64,000 nucleotides of DNA from Chamaea fasciata (Eukaryota > Chordata > Aves > Passeriformes > Sylviidae): assembly GCA_029207755.1 (NCBI GenBank), contig JARCOQ010000001.1:88709637-88773636 (forward strand), given 5' to 3'. The notes under the pieces are model-generated. The model was not told the origin of the DNA and ran no database searches. It was given only the letters and a program-made list of their open reading frames with translations. Positions 1-13,974 of the stretch are shown here, piece after piece (position 1 is the stretch's first letter; every line of letters starts with the position of its first letter). The position numbers were made by a program, and so were the translations under genes.

Positions 1-3000
1 TTGTGTGCGCTGGTTCCCCCGATGTGTGAAATGTATGTGTATGTATAAGATATAAGCAGCTTGAAGCATGGAGGGTTTTTTTAATTGAAATGTGTTCTTT
101 CTTTAATATATGTGTATACAAATGGAGCCTAATCTGTTCTGAAACGTGTTTGAACTAGAGAAAAATTAAGTCCTGGACTTCAGTGTGAATTTGATTGTTT
201 ATTCTATTTGTATACAGTAAGGCTGGAGGGGAAAGGGAAAATAATGGCAATTTAATTGATCAGATGCTTTCTGTAAGGACAACACCCCAAATTTAAATGT
301 TTGTTCTATTATTTTTTATGCAGTCCTGTTAGGAAGATGGGAGGGGAAGAACCTTTCAGGTGTTCAAGAGAACTTATATTGTTTTACTTTCTCTCTCTGC
401 TGGACAAAAGGTCAGGGGTAGCATCTTTGAATGTATGGAGCTTCTTCTCAGTTTCTAACACACTGTCATTCTCTTTCCCATTGAGCAGTGAAGAAAAGTC
501 CTATGTAGAAAAGCTGAAGAGAAGAAAGGGTTGAAGAGGTTTAGCAGGTCAGCATACCTGGCATTCATAGTTATTCTCAAGTGAAGAATCTGAGCAGGTA
601 TTTAACTTAGCCTCAGAATTAAAGGCATGTTTAAATGCCTTTAAATCTTTTAAATTGGGTGAAGGATTACAGCTGAATGTGAAGAAGGTTTTCTGACAGA
701 CATAGCAAGAGGAAAGAGTAATTTTGATTTGAGATGATGAATATTTAAACAGAAAATCATAGAATTAAGGATTAAAAAGAATCACTTGTGGTTAAGAGTT
801 GTCTTGATTGGTCTGAAACAAGGGGATATTTTCAATTTTTCTGTATAATTTTTACATACATTTTGATAGTAATTTTAAATGGATAAGTTGTTTTGTGCTT
901 GAAAAGCCAAATAGCCTAACTATCAAAAATATCAAAGTACAATGTTTTTACCTTTTTTGCATGTATGTCATCCACCCTGAGCCCAATGACGCCTATTTTT
1001 AAGAATAAACATTTTGGTAAAATTGATCAAAATTAAAAAAAAAATAAATTCTGTAACTCCATATAGAATCTTTCTCATTTCAAAGAAAAAAATTTGTCCA
1101 GCTGTGATCTGAATGTTGCAGAGAACATTATTAGCACTTTACCTCTATAATCTACTGCCCTGCACAATCCTTCAAATGTCAGGGTATATGCTGGCTTAGA
1201 AAGGTTATTCCAGCAAATGGATGACTGTGAGTGAGTAGAGTAGCAAGAGAGGTGGTGTGTCAGTGTCAACAGTAAAGCATCAGTCTGTGATGGTGGAGCA
1301 AGGTAATGCTTGAATGGAGCCATTTTTCATGTACTAATGCGGTGATGAACACAGAAGCCTGGATAAGGCTGAAGGTCAAATTTCTTATATGTACAAGGGG
1401 TCCATGTTCACTGACTGTGGGAGATTGAACATCACTATGCAGGCAAAAGGGTCTTGTGATGAGGTTAGAAGAAGCAATGGCAGAAATATCAAAAGTTTTC
1501 AGGGGAACTACTGACCTCGCTGAACTGGCCAGGAACTTTGCCATATTATGTACTCTACCTTTCTCTGCGTTATGGGATCCAGGGTACTTAGGGGTTTGCG
1601 TGTCAAAGTATGCTTCACAGTTGCAAACTGAATAGGAACTTACCTGGGCATGTATTCTGTTTTCTTCTTTGCCTGTGTTCACTGCCTTGCCCAAGCACAG
1701 GCTTTTTCACACAGAAGCTCAGCTGTGAGGGTTGTCAAACCTCATCATCTTGTAAGAGGTCCCTGTCTGGGTCACAAAGAAATGAAATGTTCTGACATAC
1801 TATAGTAGAATGTCATCTCCCTAGTGGTTAGGAGCTGTGGAACCAAGAGTCTCTCCTTCCTGCCCCTGTGCAGGATTCCCCAGGTGGTCTTGCCCCATAG
1901 GCAAGTCTTCTACAACACCAGACCAACAGCAAGGAACTGAACTCCTGTTGATTATCTCATGTTTATGAATGCATTCAAAGTTTCCATATGTGAGGGGCAG
2001 ATTATTTTAATCATAAAACTTTAAGCTGCTATTTATAACAGCTAGAGCTAGCTACATCTGGTGCCTCTGAGCTCAGTCCCTTCATGCAAGGGTTTGTGTC
2101 TTTACTTGCTGCAGAATATTAGTATTTCCATACCCTCTGAGCCAAAGGCTGTGATACCTTATGCGTCCCTCAGACTGCAGACACCTACAGATTTATCCTG
2201 AGCATGCAGATGTCCTAAAACAATATCAGTGGTAGAGAGGAAAACAAGTAGGGAAAATTGACTTTAGGTGTTTTGCCTTGCCAGAATATTTTTTTTTTCT
2301 CCAAGGTGTCAAGGGGGCAGGGTGATAGAAGTTCTCTTCAACAGTTGACCCTCTGTGACAATCCACTTGACTTTACAGCATATTGCTTATGGATCCTTTG
2401 CATAGTCACTGGAGTTGTTTTAATCTCAGCATTCAAACTGACCAAAGATGTTCCAGCAGCTTTCCTGGAGCCCAGAAATAGGCTGTCCACAGCTGAGAAT
2501 TCAGGTTTTATTGCAAACTGACCTGAGGGTGTTTATCAGTCAGTAGCCTGTGTTTATCAAGTATTTTAGGCTTTGTCTGTGCCTTCTAATTAAATCGAGC
2601 CAACATAATCATACAATCAACATCACAAAAATCGGGTCAATGTACACTGTTCATAAATTATCACAAAGCATCTGTCACATGCTTAATCTGCTTTTTAAAC
2701 TGGGGGGCTGCCTTTGCTTAAGCCTGTGTCTTAAGCTACTGCTTTAGCCCCCTGTTGTTTGACAGTGTGTGATGGGAAGGCAAGATTACTTATGCTTGTA
2801 TGTACAATATGCAATGTAGAAGCAGCTGACTCACTATCAAGCAGGATCTCTAAACAAGTTGTTTTAATGTTGGAACTGAAAAACTAGGATCCACAGTAGC
2901 AGCCCTTCACATTTTTGAAGATAGAGCAGAGGCAGGGATTAAGGAATTGCTCACTCTTTGGTCTGCAATTGTCATTTAGCATTTTAGGACATAGAATTCT

Positions 3001-5554
3001 CCATGTTGCTGGACTCAGTACATGCCCCTCCTTCTCTCAAAGTAAACAGTACAATTTCCCTCTTTACTTTGTCTTCTGCAGCCATGATAAAGATGAAGTG
3101 CTGGGGAAAACTGCTTTATGTTGCATGCACTGTTAAGATGGAGGAAGACATAAAAGCCATGCGTCTGACAACCTTTTTGCCTGTGTACCTGTATGAGCTA
3201 CCAAAACCTTGGAGGTAGACAACTGTAGAATATAGAACACCAGTTCTTTCTCCTCCAATCTCAAGTGATGATATAGAATAGCAAATAAAGCCTTCACTCC
3301 AGCCTCAAACTCATGTGCTAATGTCTGGCTCTTGGAACAACTGCGGGAAGGGGCTAATAAGAGAGAAGTTCGTTGTTGCAACCAGCACTTTTGGCAATGC
3401 CTCTCGTTCTAAGCAGTCTATCTAAGGCTGATCAGACACTGGAGAGTACTGCATACTATCCTGGTCAGGCCTTCATCACAAACATCTGAACTAGCACCCT
3501 TAACGAGTAGCCAAGAAAGCATCATATCACACCAATTTATCTTTTGCATACCTCCATGAGTATAAATGGAGAGTTGATTTTAATAAAGGGTGTCGTTTAA
3601 GGATTCTTCTTTGGCATCCCAAACACTGTCTAACAATAGTGGGCCTGTCCTTTCTGGTGAATGGCGCTATCACTTCAACTTCGTGTCACCTTCATCGTCC
3701 AAGCCTGATTCCCCTGAGGACACATCACTGCTCTACAATGAAGCAGGATCAAGAAAAATATTAGCAGAATTGGGAATTGCTATGTTCACAGTAATGCTTC
3801 TTGTACTCAAATAATATTCTGCTTTAACAGTGGAAAAAGCAAGCAGCCAGCTTCTGTACAGGCTGTGACAATGGACCTGTCAGTCACCTCAACATTTTTA
3901 TTCTGAAAAAATGGGTTTGTTCAAATCTTCTAGGGACTTCTTTCACTGCAGTTGCATATATTTGCATAGTGATTCTCAAATAAGTGCATGCCAATAGCCA
4001 TTTCTGTGAACAGATGTTGACAGAAGTATCAACAGAAGTATCAGAGGTACGTGAACAACGATGTCTTTTTGCATGCACAGAGAGAAACGCATAATCTAGT
4101 AGTATGCTGGAAATTTGTTAATTCTGCCTTCCAACATGTCTATCAAGTCTCTGCATGCTAATCAGCCTTTGCAGAAGTATTGATGCTTCTCAGTAATATC
4201 AAGTAAGAATTTAGAATAAGAAAGGGAGAACCAGGAGAGATGTGCTATAGTAAAATTGTTAATAGAGACAATGTATGCATATTTTATGACATCTTATTAA
4301 AGAAAAGCAACATTCAATTTAAAATGCTGTATTTGTCAAACAGTGCAGTGATTGAATGTGTTCTTAGTTGTTACTATAACAATAATGTAGCAAATATTGA
4401 AATAATCACCTAAAACTTCAGTTGGTATAGGCTGTTAAAATAATAAATGTCAATTAATTCACTTGGCTATCTACATCTCTCTTGCACGTTGGTGTTATCA
4501 AGATGAAGCCTATGAAATAGGGACATTTAGTAGAGAGCTGTCACAGGCCAGGATAATAGAATGGAAAAGAGAACAAGTTTTAAATAAAGTCTCAGCATGC
4601 TTCATGTAGTAAAGATACTTGTTATCTAAAAACTAGTGATAACCTACTTTGCAGATGATAGAAGCAAAGAAGGCATTTATATGTTTCCAGATATTAATAT
4701 ATTTTTTCAGGCCAAAATGAAAATTATGCAGCACGTCGCCCAAACTCAGAATCAGGGAAGTGAAATGCATTTAATTCTGTTTCTGTTCCTCCTCTGTTAT
4801 TCTGAAGCAAGTAATGAGTGCTATTCCAGCAATAGCTCAGTTTCTGTAACTAAATACAAAATCTGAGATGCACTTAGACTATGATTTTTTTTCAGATTTC
4901 TATTGTGACTAATATGAAATCTATCCACTTTCATTTTTATTTCTCGTTACTGTTTTTTTCAGGTTGGCCATATCTAGCATTCTCTGAACTTTGTTTCACC
5001 AGAGTATGCAATACTGGAAATTTTGTTTCTCCTCTTTTAATACTTGCTTTTGTTTTTGATTTGTGAAAAAAAAAAAAATTAAAAAAAAATCAAGTTTTCC
5101 ATTCCTAGAAACAGCTTAGTAGCACTTTCTTCTTCTTTTTAACATGGCAAATCATTTGAAGCTGACCCTTGCTCATCTGAAACTCTTTTATTTCTGACAG
5201 GAGGCAGAAGACTTGATGAGAGCATGGTAAAAAGGAAGCAGATGGGCAAAAAGAAGAGGCAGGGAAAATTCGAAATTCAGTTGTCAGGTCCAGAAGTCCT
5301 GTCCTGAAGATTAATTTAGCTAGTTCAAAGATATATTGAGAGTTGCCAGCAGAGGAAACCTTTTGCTAGTGACTGTAAGGTATATTCTTTTAATGCTAGA
5401 ATGGCTTTCCACATGACACTCTGCATACTTGTCCGAATTTTTTCCCCAATTTGCCATTTTGGTATTTTGGTCCCAATTTGGTGTTTGAGGGGTGAGAAGG
5501 AAGAAGGCATACACAATCACACAAAATTCTCAGGTATAAAATCCCAGTCTGCTT

Positions 5555-5570
5555 CCCCCCCCCCCCCCCC
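5555..5570 (+). repeat. C16 homopolymer
   Basis: Sixteen uninterrupted C follow GCTT. This length is unusual for a C run and is prone to slippage and assembly error, so the true length may differ. Confidence 0.9.
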
Positions 5571-8500
5571 TTTACTAAAAATGATAGGACCCATTTACAA
5601 ATATTCTTGCTGCAGATGAACAACAAATTTTCCTAGATGTTAGAGCTAAAGGAGAAAAGTAGAGTGAATTGTTACCTCACTAGAGTGGATCTGCCCCTGC
5701 TTCACTGTGGGTCTGGCTAATAATAGGATATTTTGTGAGACCCTATACCTGAAATGGCCTGTGATTTTCCTTGCAGTTCTCTACATGGAGATCTTTTGCG
5801 TTTCCTACTTTCAGACAGACAGTGTTAAAGGTTTTCCCTCTGGTTCTTTATTATGGGCATTTTTTATGATACAGGTACATACTGTTGTCTCCAAATCTTA
5901 CTAGAAGCCACACTTCATGTAAAGTTTATCAACCTAATTGTTTCACATCATGGCTTCCTATTTCAGAAAATTTCACCAGCAGTAATTTCTATCCCTCTTT
6001 GTGCAAGAATTTCTCACAGGCTGAAATTTTTATCTTAGTGACTTTGACCTCTTTCAGAGATGCAAGATTCCCTTGACACTGCTGTAGAAATGTCACTACT
6101 AATGTTAGATTCCAGTCCGTGTTCTTCTTTCTAACTACTCGGGGTTTCAAGCCTCTTCCTGTATCTGAAAACAGTAAGATTGAAATTGGCCGTAGAGATT
6201 TTAAAAAATTTTACTTTAATGTGATTGTTCATATTGGTTGCAACAATTTGTTATAATACCTGAACAAACCTTGAATACCTTGATTTTCTTTGGTTCTCAC
6301 TGTGGATTGCCTCTTCAGTATGATGCTGACAGGCTTTGACAGCATTTTTGAGCTTTTAGTTGGCACAGTTGCAAAAAAAAAAGAAATATTTGAGCCCTTG
6401 TAATTATATAGGTGCTAACTCAATAATTGCTGAGAATATTGTACTGTGAACTGGCTTCTTTGTGAAGTGCTTAGCAATAACTATGGCATAGGCTTAAAGC
6501 AGAATCCCAAAAATTAACTTAGTGACCGTCTCTGTTACTGCCATTAGGTTACTTAACCACAGTGATTCTGTTCTATGATACAATGCTTGTTTTACCAGGT
6601 TTTATAGGACTGACTATCATACTCAACACCAAGTACAGTGATGGATAGGTGTGTTAGATTGTTTAGTAAAATCATAACAAAACATTCAGACTGATGATGT
6701 AAGCTTTTAGATCTTGAAGTTTATAGAGTTACAACACCTTCCTCTGCCAGGGCTCTTGTAAGTGCAGCAGTCTGCATCCTTACAGGCACTGAGTTAGCTT
6801 TACTTTCTGAGTTTCATTTACATGTTCTGAGTATCAATTCAGATTTTTTAGTTGCTTTTCTTTATAGAGAGAAATTTTCTATATTTTCTTTATATGCCAG
6901 TCTTTATAGAAGAGATTTGGTAAATAGAGTCGTATCTAGAGGGCTGTTGATCTGACCCAACCACATATTAGATGAAGCAAGTTGCATTAAGAGATGGCAA
7001 AATAAGCACCAGAGTCTCCATAATATAAGAAATAGCTAGAAGGAAAACACGACAAACTACAGAGGAAAAGCTGCATGAAGGAGACCTTGAGCCTTCAGCC
7101 AAAAACACAGTCTGACTTTATCAAGGGTTTAGGGCAATCACAAGGACAGTAACTTACCTGTAGATTTCTCATCGCTGTTGTTTCTGGTTAGCTTCTTCAG
7201 TAATTACATTCTGATAAGCAGAGGACTAAAGAGTCAAGAATAGAGCTAAAGTCATCTTAAGACTTGTTGAAGATGGTCAAACATGAAATGGTTACTTTGG
7301 AGTACAGTGAGTCTGAGCTGGCTGATATCAGAGAGTGATATTTAGTAGATTCTACTAAAAATATGCCTGCAGCTATTCAGTATTTTTAACTGATTAAAAA
7401 TCAGGGGTTCAGAAGTCTGATCTCTGGAACTATTTCTCCAACGAACCTATTTTTCTTTTAATAAAAATAAAGTCACTTTTTGGCAGGGTTCTCTATAACC
7501 AATTGACAAGTCTATTTAAGTCTGCTTCCCAAAGTTTTATTTTTGTATCCTATTTGTCACCAGCTAATGGTGCAAAGTATCAGTTGCTGAAGCATGTGGT
7601 TTGAGCAGCAATGGACTGAGTACTGATTACTAAAACAGAAGTTAGTTGGTAAAGCTCCAAGAATCAGCTGAAACTTGGTTTTGAGTGTTGTTAGAACCAC
7701 TTCCACATGTTAGCCTATGAATCAAAGGAGACATCATTACTGTCTCTTTAACTATCTTTAAAAAAATATATATCCTTGGGCCTTTACCACGTGGTTGTGC
7801 TTAGTAACAGTGAGAGAATAAGCTGATTAAAACTCTAGTCTTTTATGCTCTATTTATTGGGGTTTTTAACCAAGCATCTAAAAGCTCCATGTATGATTTT
7901 AGGACTCCATGCACACAGGAAAGAAGTGATCCTGGCACAGAGTTGACAATTGAATGTAAGAGGCAAAAGGTAAAAATGAGAAAGAAGGAAGCACTGATAC
8001 CATCACATAGAGGAGCTTTTTTTGTTTGTTAAGATTAGTGCTAAGTAGACATGTCTGTTTGTTTAAGAAAGCAAAAGAATGTTTTGTAACGATGGATGAA
8101 AAACAGAACAATGAGGTAACTGAAGGGGCAGATTGGTGAAAGTGGAAAACTTTATCTGACAATTTTGTAATGCAATAGTGGAAGAAGTGGTATGTTTGAA
8201 GGAAATAAACTAGTCAAGAATCCATTTTTCTAAGTACTGTCCTAAGCTCATCCTTGTTCTGCAGAACAGTGGAAGTAGGTATGACTGAAGTGAGTGTTGC
8301 AATGAATAAGACTTCTGCTGAAGTTTGTAAAGGTCTCATCAAATTGCCACTCCACCCTATGCATCTTCCTGCTCAAGTTTGGGACTATTAAAGAATCTCC
8401 TATAACTAAAAGAGGTAGCATTTTGCTTATTACAATGCAAGTGGTGCTTTAGACTAGGTAAATACTTCCTAGTTCTTAAAGTGATATTTAAGACTGCAAT

Positions 8501-9348
8501 TCCCATTTCACATTTTATAATTTAGGTATTAATCTTTGACTCATCCCTGACATTCTCCTTTACACCTACAAGTACTTTGGTGTACAGTATGTTTTGGAAT
8601 TTAACAAAATTAGATATACTGCACTTTGCCAGAGAATGACTAGAGATAGAGTACTTTTTTCCAAAGCTAGCCAAGTTAAAAAAAAAAACAACTTCGGCAG
8701 CCTTAGCAAGACCATGTGTGTCAGAGCAGCTATTGCACCCTAACACAGAGGGTTTCCATCCATTGGAGAGGAATAAACTGTGCAGATAGGAGAAACATTT
8801 TTAACCTACCACTAAATTTTGTTTTAATACCTTTCTCATGTGTGCATCTCTGTGTATGTATGTGTCTTCTCCCTGTGGAAGTTTTATGCTACAAGTATTT
8901 CAGATAGGAACAGTTCTGCTTTATGTGTTTCATGGATGAACTCTCTGTATTTCAGGATCTCTCCCAGAATTTCCTAGCCTTATTTAGTGATCTGTAAGAC
9001 ATATATCAAAGAAATGTCTCATTTCTGTTTTTCTTTTCCAAATTGATTGTGTATTTGCTAGTGGAAATACAAGAAATTTAAATGCAATGCAGCACATCAA
9101 CAGCATCTGGTTTGGGAGCCAGATGCTGACATTGGCTTCCTCCTAATATGCCATTGCACTTACATATGTCATAGCAGCTAACCCCTGTTGTAAAGCTGAG
9201 GTCGATGTGTGGCAGAGATCAAGACTTCAAACACATTGTCTGACCTATATTTTGGGTTCCATTCTGTGTGCTAGAGCCAGAACAGCTGTGTCCTGGAGGA
9301 AATAGCTCTCTGTGCAGTTTATGCTGCTGGCCTTTAGCTTGATGGTTT

Positions 9349-9391
9349 TTGTTTGCTTGCCTTTTTCCCTTATCATCTTCACAGGTGAGTG
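9349..9391 (+). promoter_or_regulatory. Candidate recursive splice site (zero-nt exon)
   Basis: A pyrimidine-rich tract (TTGCCTTTTTCCCTTATCATC) leads to CACAG|GTGAGTG. A good 3' splice site therefore abuts a consensus 5' splice site at 9384/9385, the signature of ratchet-type recursive splicing known from very long vertebrate introns. It would apply only if the PHACTR1 transcription unit starts upstream of this point. Confidence 0.35.
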
Positions 9392-10828
9392 TCCTGAATC
9401 TCATGTTGTTGGGTCTTTGTGCATGAAGGAACAACAGAAACTGAAAAATTGCTGAAAGGATGAAATGTAAAAATATTAATCTCAGAAGAGCACTGACAAT
9501 GAAGAAAGTCTTGAGAAGGGGGCAAAAGATGGTTGGATATACCTTGCTAAAGTGTACTGAGCACTTAGGTATTGTGCTAGTGAGTTGAAACAATGGCAAG
9601 ATACAGAAAGACTGCCCTGCTGTCCCATCAATGGTAGTGGTCTGTCTTTTTGTCATGCTCCCTGTTATGCTCCTGTTTGCTTCCATGAGCAAGGAAGCCC
9701 TTTTTCTATCTGCTTTTGCTACTGATTTCAATGAGAAAATATTTGGATGGTAAATTCTTTCAGGCAGGGATTATTTCTTCATTGCCTGCCATAGTGGGAC
9801 TTTTGAGTCATGAGTGCAGACATTAGGGACTCAGGCAAATTATGAGGAAGAATGGTAATGGAATAGCGTAAATTGTAAATGATTTATTTCCTGAAGATTG
9901 TTTAAAGCAGAGGTACACAAGGCTTAGTTGAATCTCTCAGGAAAATCCAGATCTGCAATGAATAGAGGAATGAAATGCAGCTGGGATAGAGCTGTCCCTT
10001 CTAGCCACAGCAGAAGGAATGCATTCAGTTAATTACATCTTGAATATAGGATCTTCTCAATCCCAGGTCATGACTGGGCTCCTTCTCCCAGCCAGCTCCA
10101 GGTTTAGACAGGGCAGAGTTTCACAGCATAGCAGACTGCCAGGCAGGAAGGGAGCCTGTGAAACAGCAGTGGCTACAGAACTCTTTGCCAGAGCTGTTTC
10201 AGTTGTTTGCTTTGCCAAACAGCTGCTCCCAGGGAGTTTCAATTCCTTCCAGAAGCAGCAGTTGCTGCCCCTCTAATTCCCCCAGAAGCAGTGAAGACAC
10301 AAGTTCAGCTTCTGTGGCAGAAGAAAACCCAGTGCCTGTAGGGCTTTTGGCTGCCACTTTTGGGAGCAGCAGCATTTGCTGTTGCCTTGCAAGGGGGCAA
10401 CTCAAGCCACTCTCTATTTCACTAGCCAAGTTTTAGCTTTTAACAGGCTCAGAGCATTTATTAGTCACTCCAATCTGAACAAACATTTCTCTGGTTACTC
10501 TTGAATAAATAATCTTTTTCTAAGGGGGAAGGGTGGCTCTTTCCACTGTGATTGCCTGTCCTCTTTCAGTCCTATCTTATCCCTTTGGAGTCTACTACTG
10601 AATCTGGGACTCACCATTTCTTCCACCATTCACCATCTTCATTTGGTGAATGTGATTTAAAGGGACAAATCTAAGTGGTAGTGAGAGATATCCTCAGAGA
10701 GAGATAACAAGAAGTCTACAGCTAGATGGGAATTTATTTATTACAGAAACACAGAGGAACTGTAAGAGTTAAAAAGTCATGGATATGAAAATGGAAGGAC
10801 ACCTTATTGGAATAGTAATTGCAATAGT

Positions 10829-11505
10829 CCTGTCATGCACCTAGGGAGGAATAACCCCATGTATCAGTACAGGTTAAGGATTGATCTACTGGAAAGCAGC
10901 TCTGCAGAGAAGGATCTGGAGGTCCTGGTGGACAACAAGCTGTCCATGAGCCAGCAGTGTGTCCTTGTGGGCAAAAAGACCATTGGTATCCTGAGGTACA
11001 TTAGGAAGAGCATTGCCAGCAGGTCAACAGAGATGATCCTCCCACCCTACTCAGCCCTTGTGAGGCCATATCTGAAGTACTGTGTCCAGTTCTGGGCTTC
11101 TCAGGACAAGAAAGACATGGAACTCCTGGAGTGAATCCAGTGGAGAGCTATGAAGATATTTAGGGGACTGGAGCACCAGAAGAGGTGCTCCAGTCCCCTA
11201 AGGGACTGGAGAAGAACATGCTGAGAGACATGGGACATGAAGAAATGTTGAGAGAGCTGGGTCCTGTTTATCTGAGAGAAGACATGACTCCAGATGGAAA
11301 CATGGGAAGTTTCACTTCAGTATGAGAAAAAACCTCTTTGCTTTGAAGGCGACAGAGTACTGGAACAGACCTCTCAGAGCAGCTGTTGAATAACCTTCTC
11401 TGGAGATACTCAAAACCTGCCTGGACATGATCCTGTGCAACCTGCTCTAGGCAAACCTGCTCCAGCCAGGAGTTTGGACCAGATTTTGTGACACAACTAG
11501 GCTTT
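10829..11505 (+). mobile_element. CR1 LINE fragment with end of reverse transcriptase ORF
   Basis: The translation from 10835 carries the conserved C-terminal CR1 ORF2 landmarks: Asn-Asn-Pro-Met, Leu-Leu-Glu-Ser-Ser, Glu-Lys-Asp-Leu, Val-Leu-Val-Asp-Asn, Tyr-Ser-Ala-Leu-Val-Arg-Pro. The frame breaks at a TGA at 11132, and what follows is CR1 3' sequence in other frames. The 5' end is truncated and the terminal octamer repeats are missing, so this is a dead copy. It contains the perfect hairpin at 11160-11201. Confidence 0.9.
11160..11201. repeat. Perfect 18-bp inverted repeat with 6-nt loop inside CR1
   Basis: The left arm 11160-11177 and right arm 11184-11201 are exact reverse complements, separated by AGAAGA. 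A further partial direct copy of the left arm (AGGGACTGGAG) follows at 11201-11211. Normal CR1 sequence has a single copy of this segment, so the extra arm is a local rearrangement. Confidence 0.92.
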
Positions 11506-12639
11506 TCTTTTTGTACCAATAATGACAATATATGGCTTTCTCACAATTCTCCAGAGGATTGGGAAATCCAGTGGATTATTATTACTTAGTGAAAAATCTT
11601 TGCAGAAGACAGCCAGGGCTTGAATAGCAGAGTGCTTGAGGGGCTAGACAAATAGTTATTTTAAGCATCTCAAATGTAATTCTTCATTATGAACACAGTG
11701 ATCAACCGTGTTCTTCAAATGTTCTCACATTTCAGAGTCTCATGGTGGCTTTCTAGTCACCTACAGAGGACTATAATTCTCCCTTTGGCGAAGTAACTGA
11801 ATACATTATTTCTACGTGACACATTCTAGTTACACCATCTTCCTCAATTATTCATGATATGCATCAGAGGAAAAAAAAGGGGGAAATGTTACAATTTGCA
11901 GCAGAACAATTGGGAGATTTTAAGAAAAGAAATTGTAACCATAAGGGTCTTGTAACACTAGGAAGACCTACCAGGGAGGTTGTGCTGTCTTTCAAGGGGA
12001 GATTTAAACTGTAGGTTAGAGAAACACCAGTGAAGAATGAGCTTGGTGAAGTTATTTCTGCTGTGGCGCACTGGGATTAGAGAATTTCTTGAGCCTCCTT
12101 CTGCCTTGCATTTCTGTGAACCTGGGTTTTTGTTGTTTGCTGGGTGTTTATTGATCTATTCCACTATACTCTTCCCCATTTAAACTGCCATTCTAGGTTA
12201 AGTACTGCCTTCAAAGACCTTTTCCTTTTTCAGTGATCTTTTTCCTGAAGAGCACACTACATCTCTCTTTTATTAAATACACAGTATCTGTATGTTCCAG
12301 TCCTCACTTCCTCAGGCTTTTAGAGTTGTTTCCAGCAAATTGTGTTTTCTCATAGGCTCCAGGCATTGAGAGAAAAATTACAGCCTAGAAGCAGAAGTTT
12401 GCATAACCAAAAAAATGTTAATGTCTCCCTATATGCAGTATTCACGTGGGGCTTGCAGAAGATGGGCATAAAACCCAGACTGATTTCAGTAGTTCCAGCA
12501 TCTGCCTAGAGGAGCACATCATACACATTAGAGATGTTATATGCTATAGATGCTGTTCCACTAGTCCCTTTGATTAGGGATGCTTTGATTCAGTTATACA
12601 TCATATCCTGTTTTCATGCTAAACCATGTACAGACCAGT

Positions 12640-12930
12640 TTAACAAAGGCATGTAATTCTAGGACAACAGGGAATGGCTTTAAATCAAAAGAGGGTGGAT
12701 TTAGACATGATAGTAGGAAGAAATACTATGCTTTTAAAGTGGTGAAGCACTGGAAAAGGTTGCCCAGAGAAGCTGTGTATGCTCCATCCCTGGAAGTGTT
12801 CAAGGACAGATTGGGTGGGACTTTGAACACTCTGGTCTACAGGAAGGTGTCCCTCCCATGGCAGGGGTGTTGGAAATAGATATCTTTAAGGTCCCTTTCA
12901 GCCTAAACCATGCTAGGATTGATTCTGCCT
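12640..12930 (+). mobile_element. CR1 LINE 3' fragment
   Basis: The translation contains the end of CR1 ORF2: Thr-Gly-Asn-Gly-Phe-Lys, then His-Trp-Lys-Arg-Leu-Pro-Arg-Glu-Ala and Pro-Ser-Leu-Glu-Val-Phe-Lys. It is followed by the short CR1 3' tail with CTTTAAGGTCCCTTTCAG. It lies in the same orientation as the fragment at 10.8 kb, 1.1 kb away. The two could be parts of one older insertion or separate events. Confidence 0.85.
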
Positions 12931-13974
12931 TATTTCTACAGCCAGACAACTCATTCTCATTTGTTACAAGACCCACTGAAGCCTCCCTGTGAGTTGCAGG
13001 CGTTGAACCACCATGAAGAAGATTCTCGCTAAGACTTCATTTCTGTGGGCTCTTAATAAAAGAAGTGAGGAATTGAAGACAGGATTTCTCTGAAGTAACC
13101 TCTGGAGTAATTGTTTTTGGCGACTGACTATGTACAGAGCTCAGGAAGAGTAGTTTCCAAGCTGAAGTATCTCCTCAGGTGGGAGATACTGGAGTAGGAG
13201 GAGTGATGGTGGCTCAATTCAAACTGCACTTGTCTCCCTGGTCAATTCCTGATAAGAAATTTATTGTTGGATGATTTTGTGGAAAGTTGTTCATAGAACT
13301 CTGTGACAAAGTGTGTTTCTTACATGGTTCACAGGCAGAAGCCCTTTTTATCCTAATACTAGAACATCTTGAATACCAAATCCTTACCACAGTTGGTGAA
13401 TTTCAGTTTAGAACCTGTTTCAAAACAGAGATTGGTTTTATCTGTGCATTACACAGCTTGGACTGAATTTCTTATATCCCTGTACCTACACAGGTGAAAA
13501 ATACAAGCCAAATAAGAAATACATGGAAAAACCCATATCACAGGGTTACAGGCAGGGTGTTATAGCATGCTGCAATATTCACTCCATACAGCAATTGTCT
13601 CCTCCTTTCTCTAGACTTGATCCTATTCCTTTTTGGCACATTGCTATTTCTACCCACCCACCACTTTTAGGTCCAGATAAAAAACTAAAGTTAAAAGGAA
13701 TTGACCATACCTTTGCAAGATGCAATCCCTGAAATATTGTCTAAGTGGCTCCTTTACTGGAAAAGTTTCTGGTTAGACCTTCATCTAATTGAATGATGTT
13801 AGAAGGGTACAGGTATTTGTCAATGGTCTATGCCTGCCAAAGGACTAGCACAAGGAATGTGAAAAAGAGATGATTTAAAGGAAGCACTGTCTGGCTTTAG
13901 TCACCATTGTAATGCTGCTGTGCCCACTTACCTCCTCTGCAGAAGCTGTTTCCTTTGCATATTCTTTTTGATGG

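Larger units (their letters stand above)
1..10828. other. AT-rich intron or upstream flank, no gene recognised
   Basis: No recognised coding exon is present. Open frames are short or lack family matches; the longest (minus strand, 9219-9731, 170 codons) fits chance. A possible decayed CR1 end (AAATCATAGAATTAAGG) lies near 755. The stretch 10050-10440 is somewhat more GC-rich with open frames on both strands, but no family is recognised. Confidence 0.6.

Noticed and set aside
9219..9731. 170-codon minus-strand open frame with a hydrophobic central stretch
   Set aside because: No recognisable family, no upstream promoter or splice context, and no codon pattern. One or two frames of this length are expected by chance in 64 kb of six-frame sequence.
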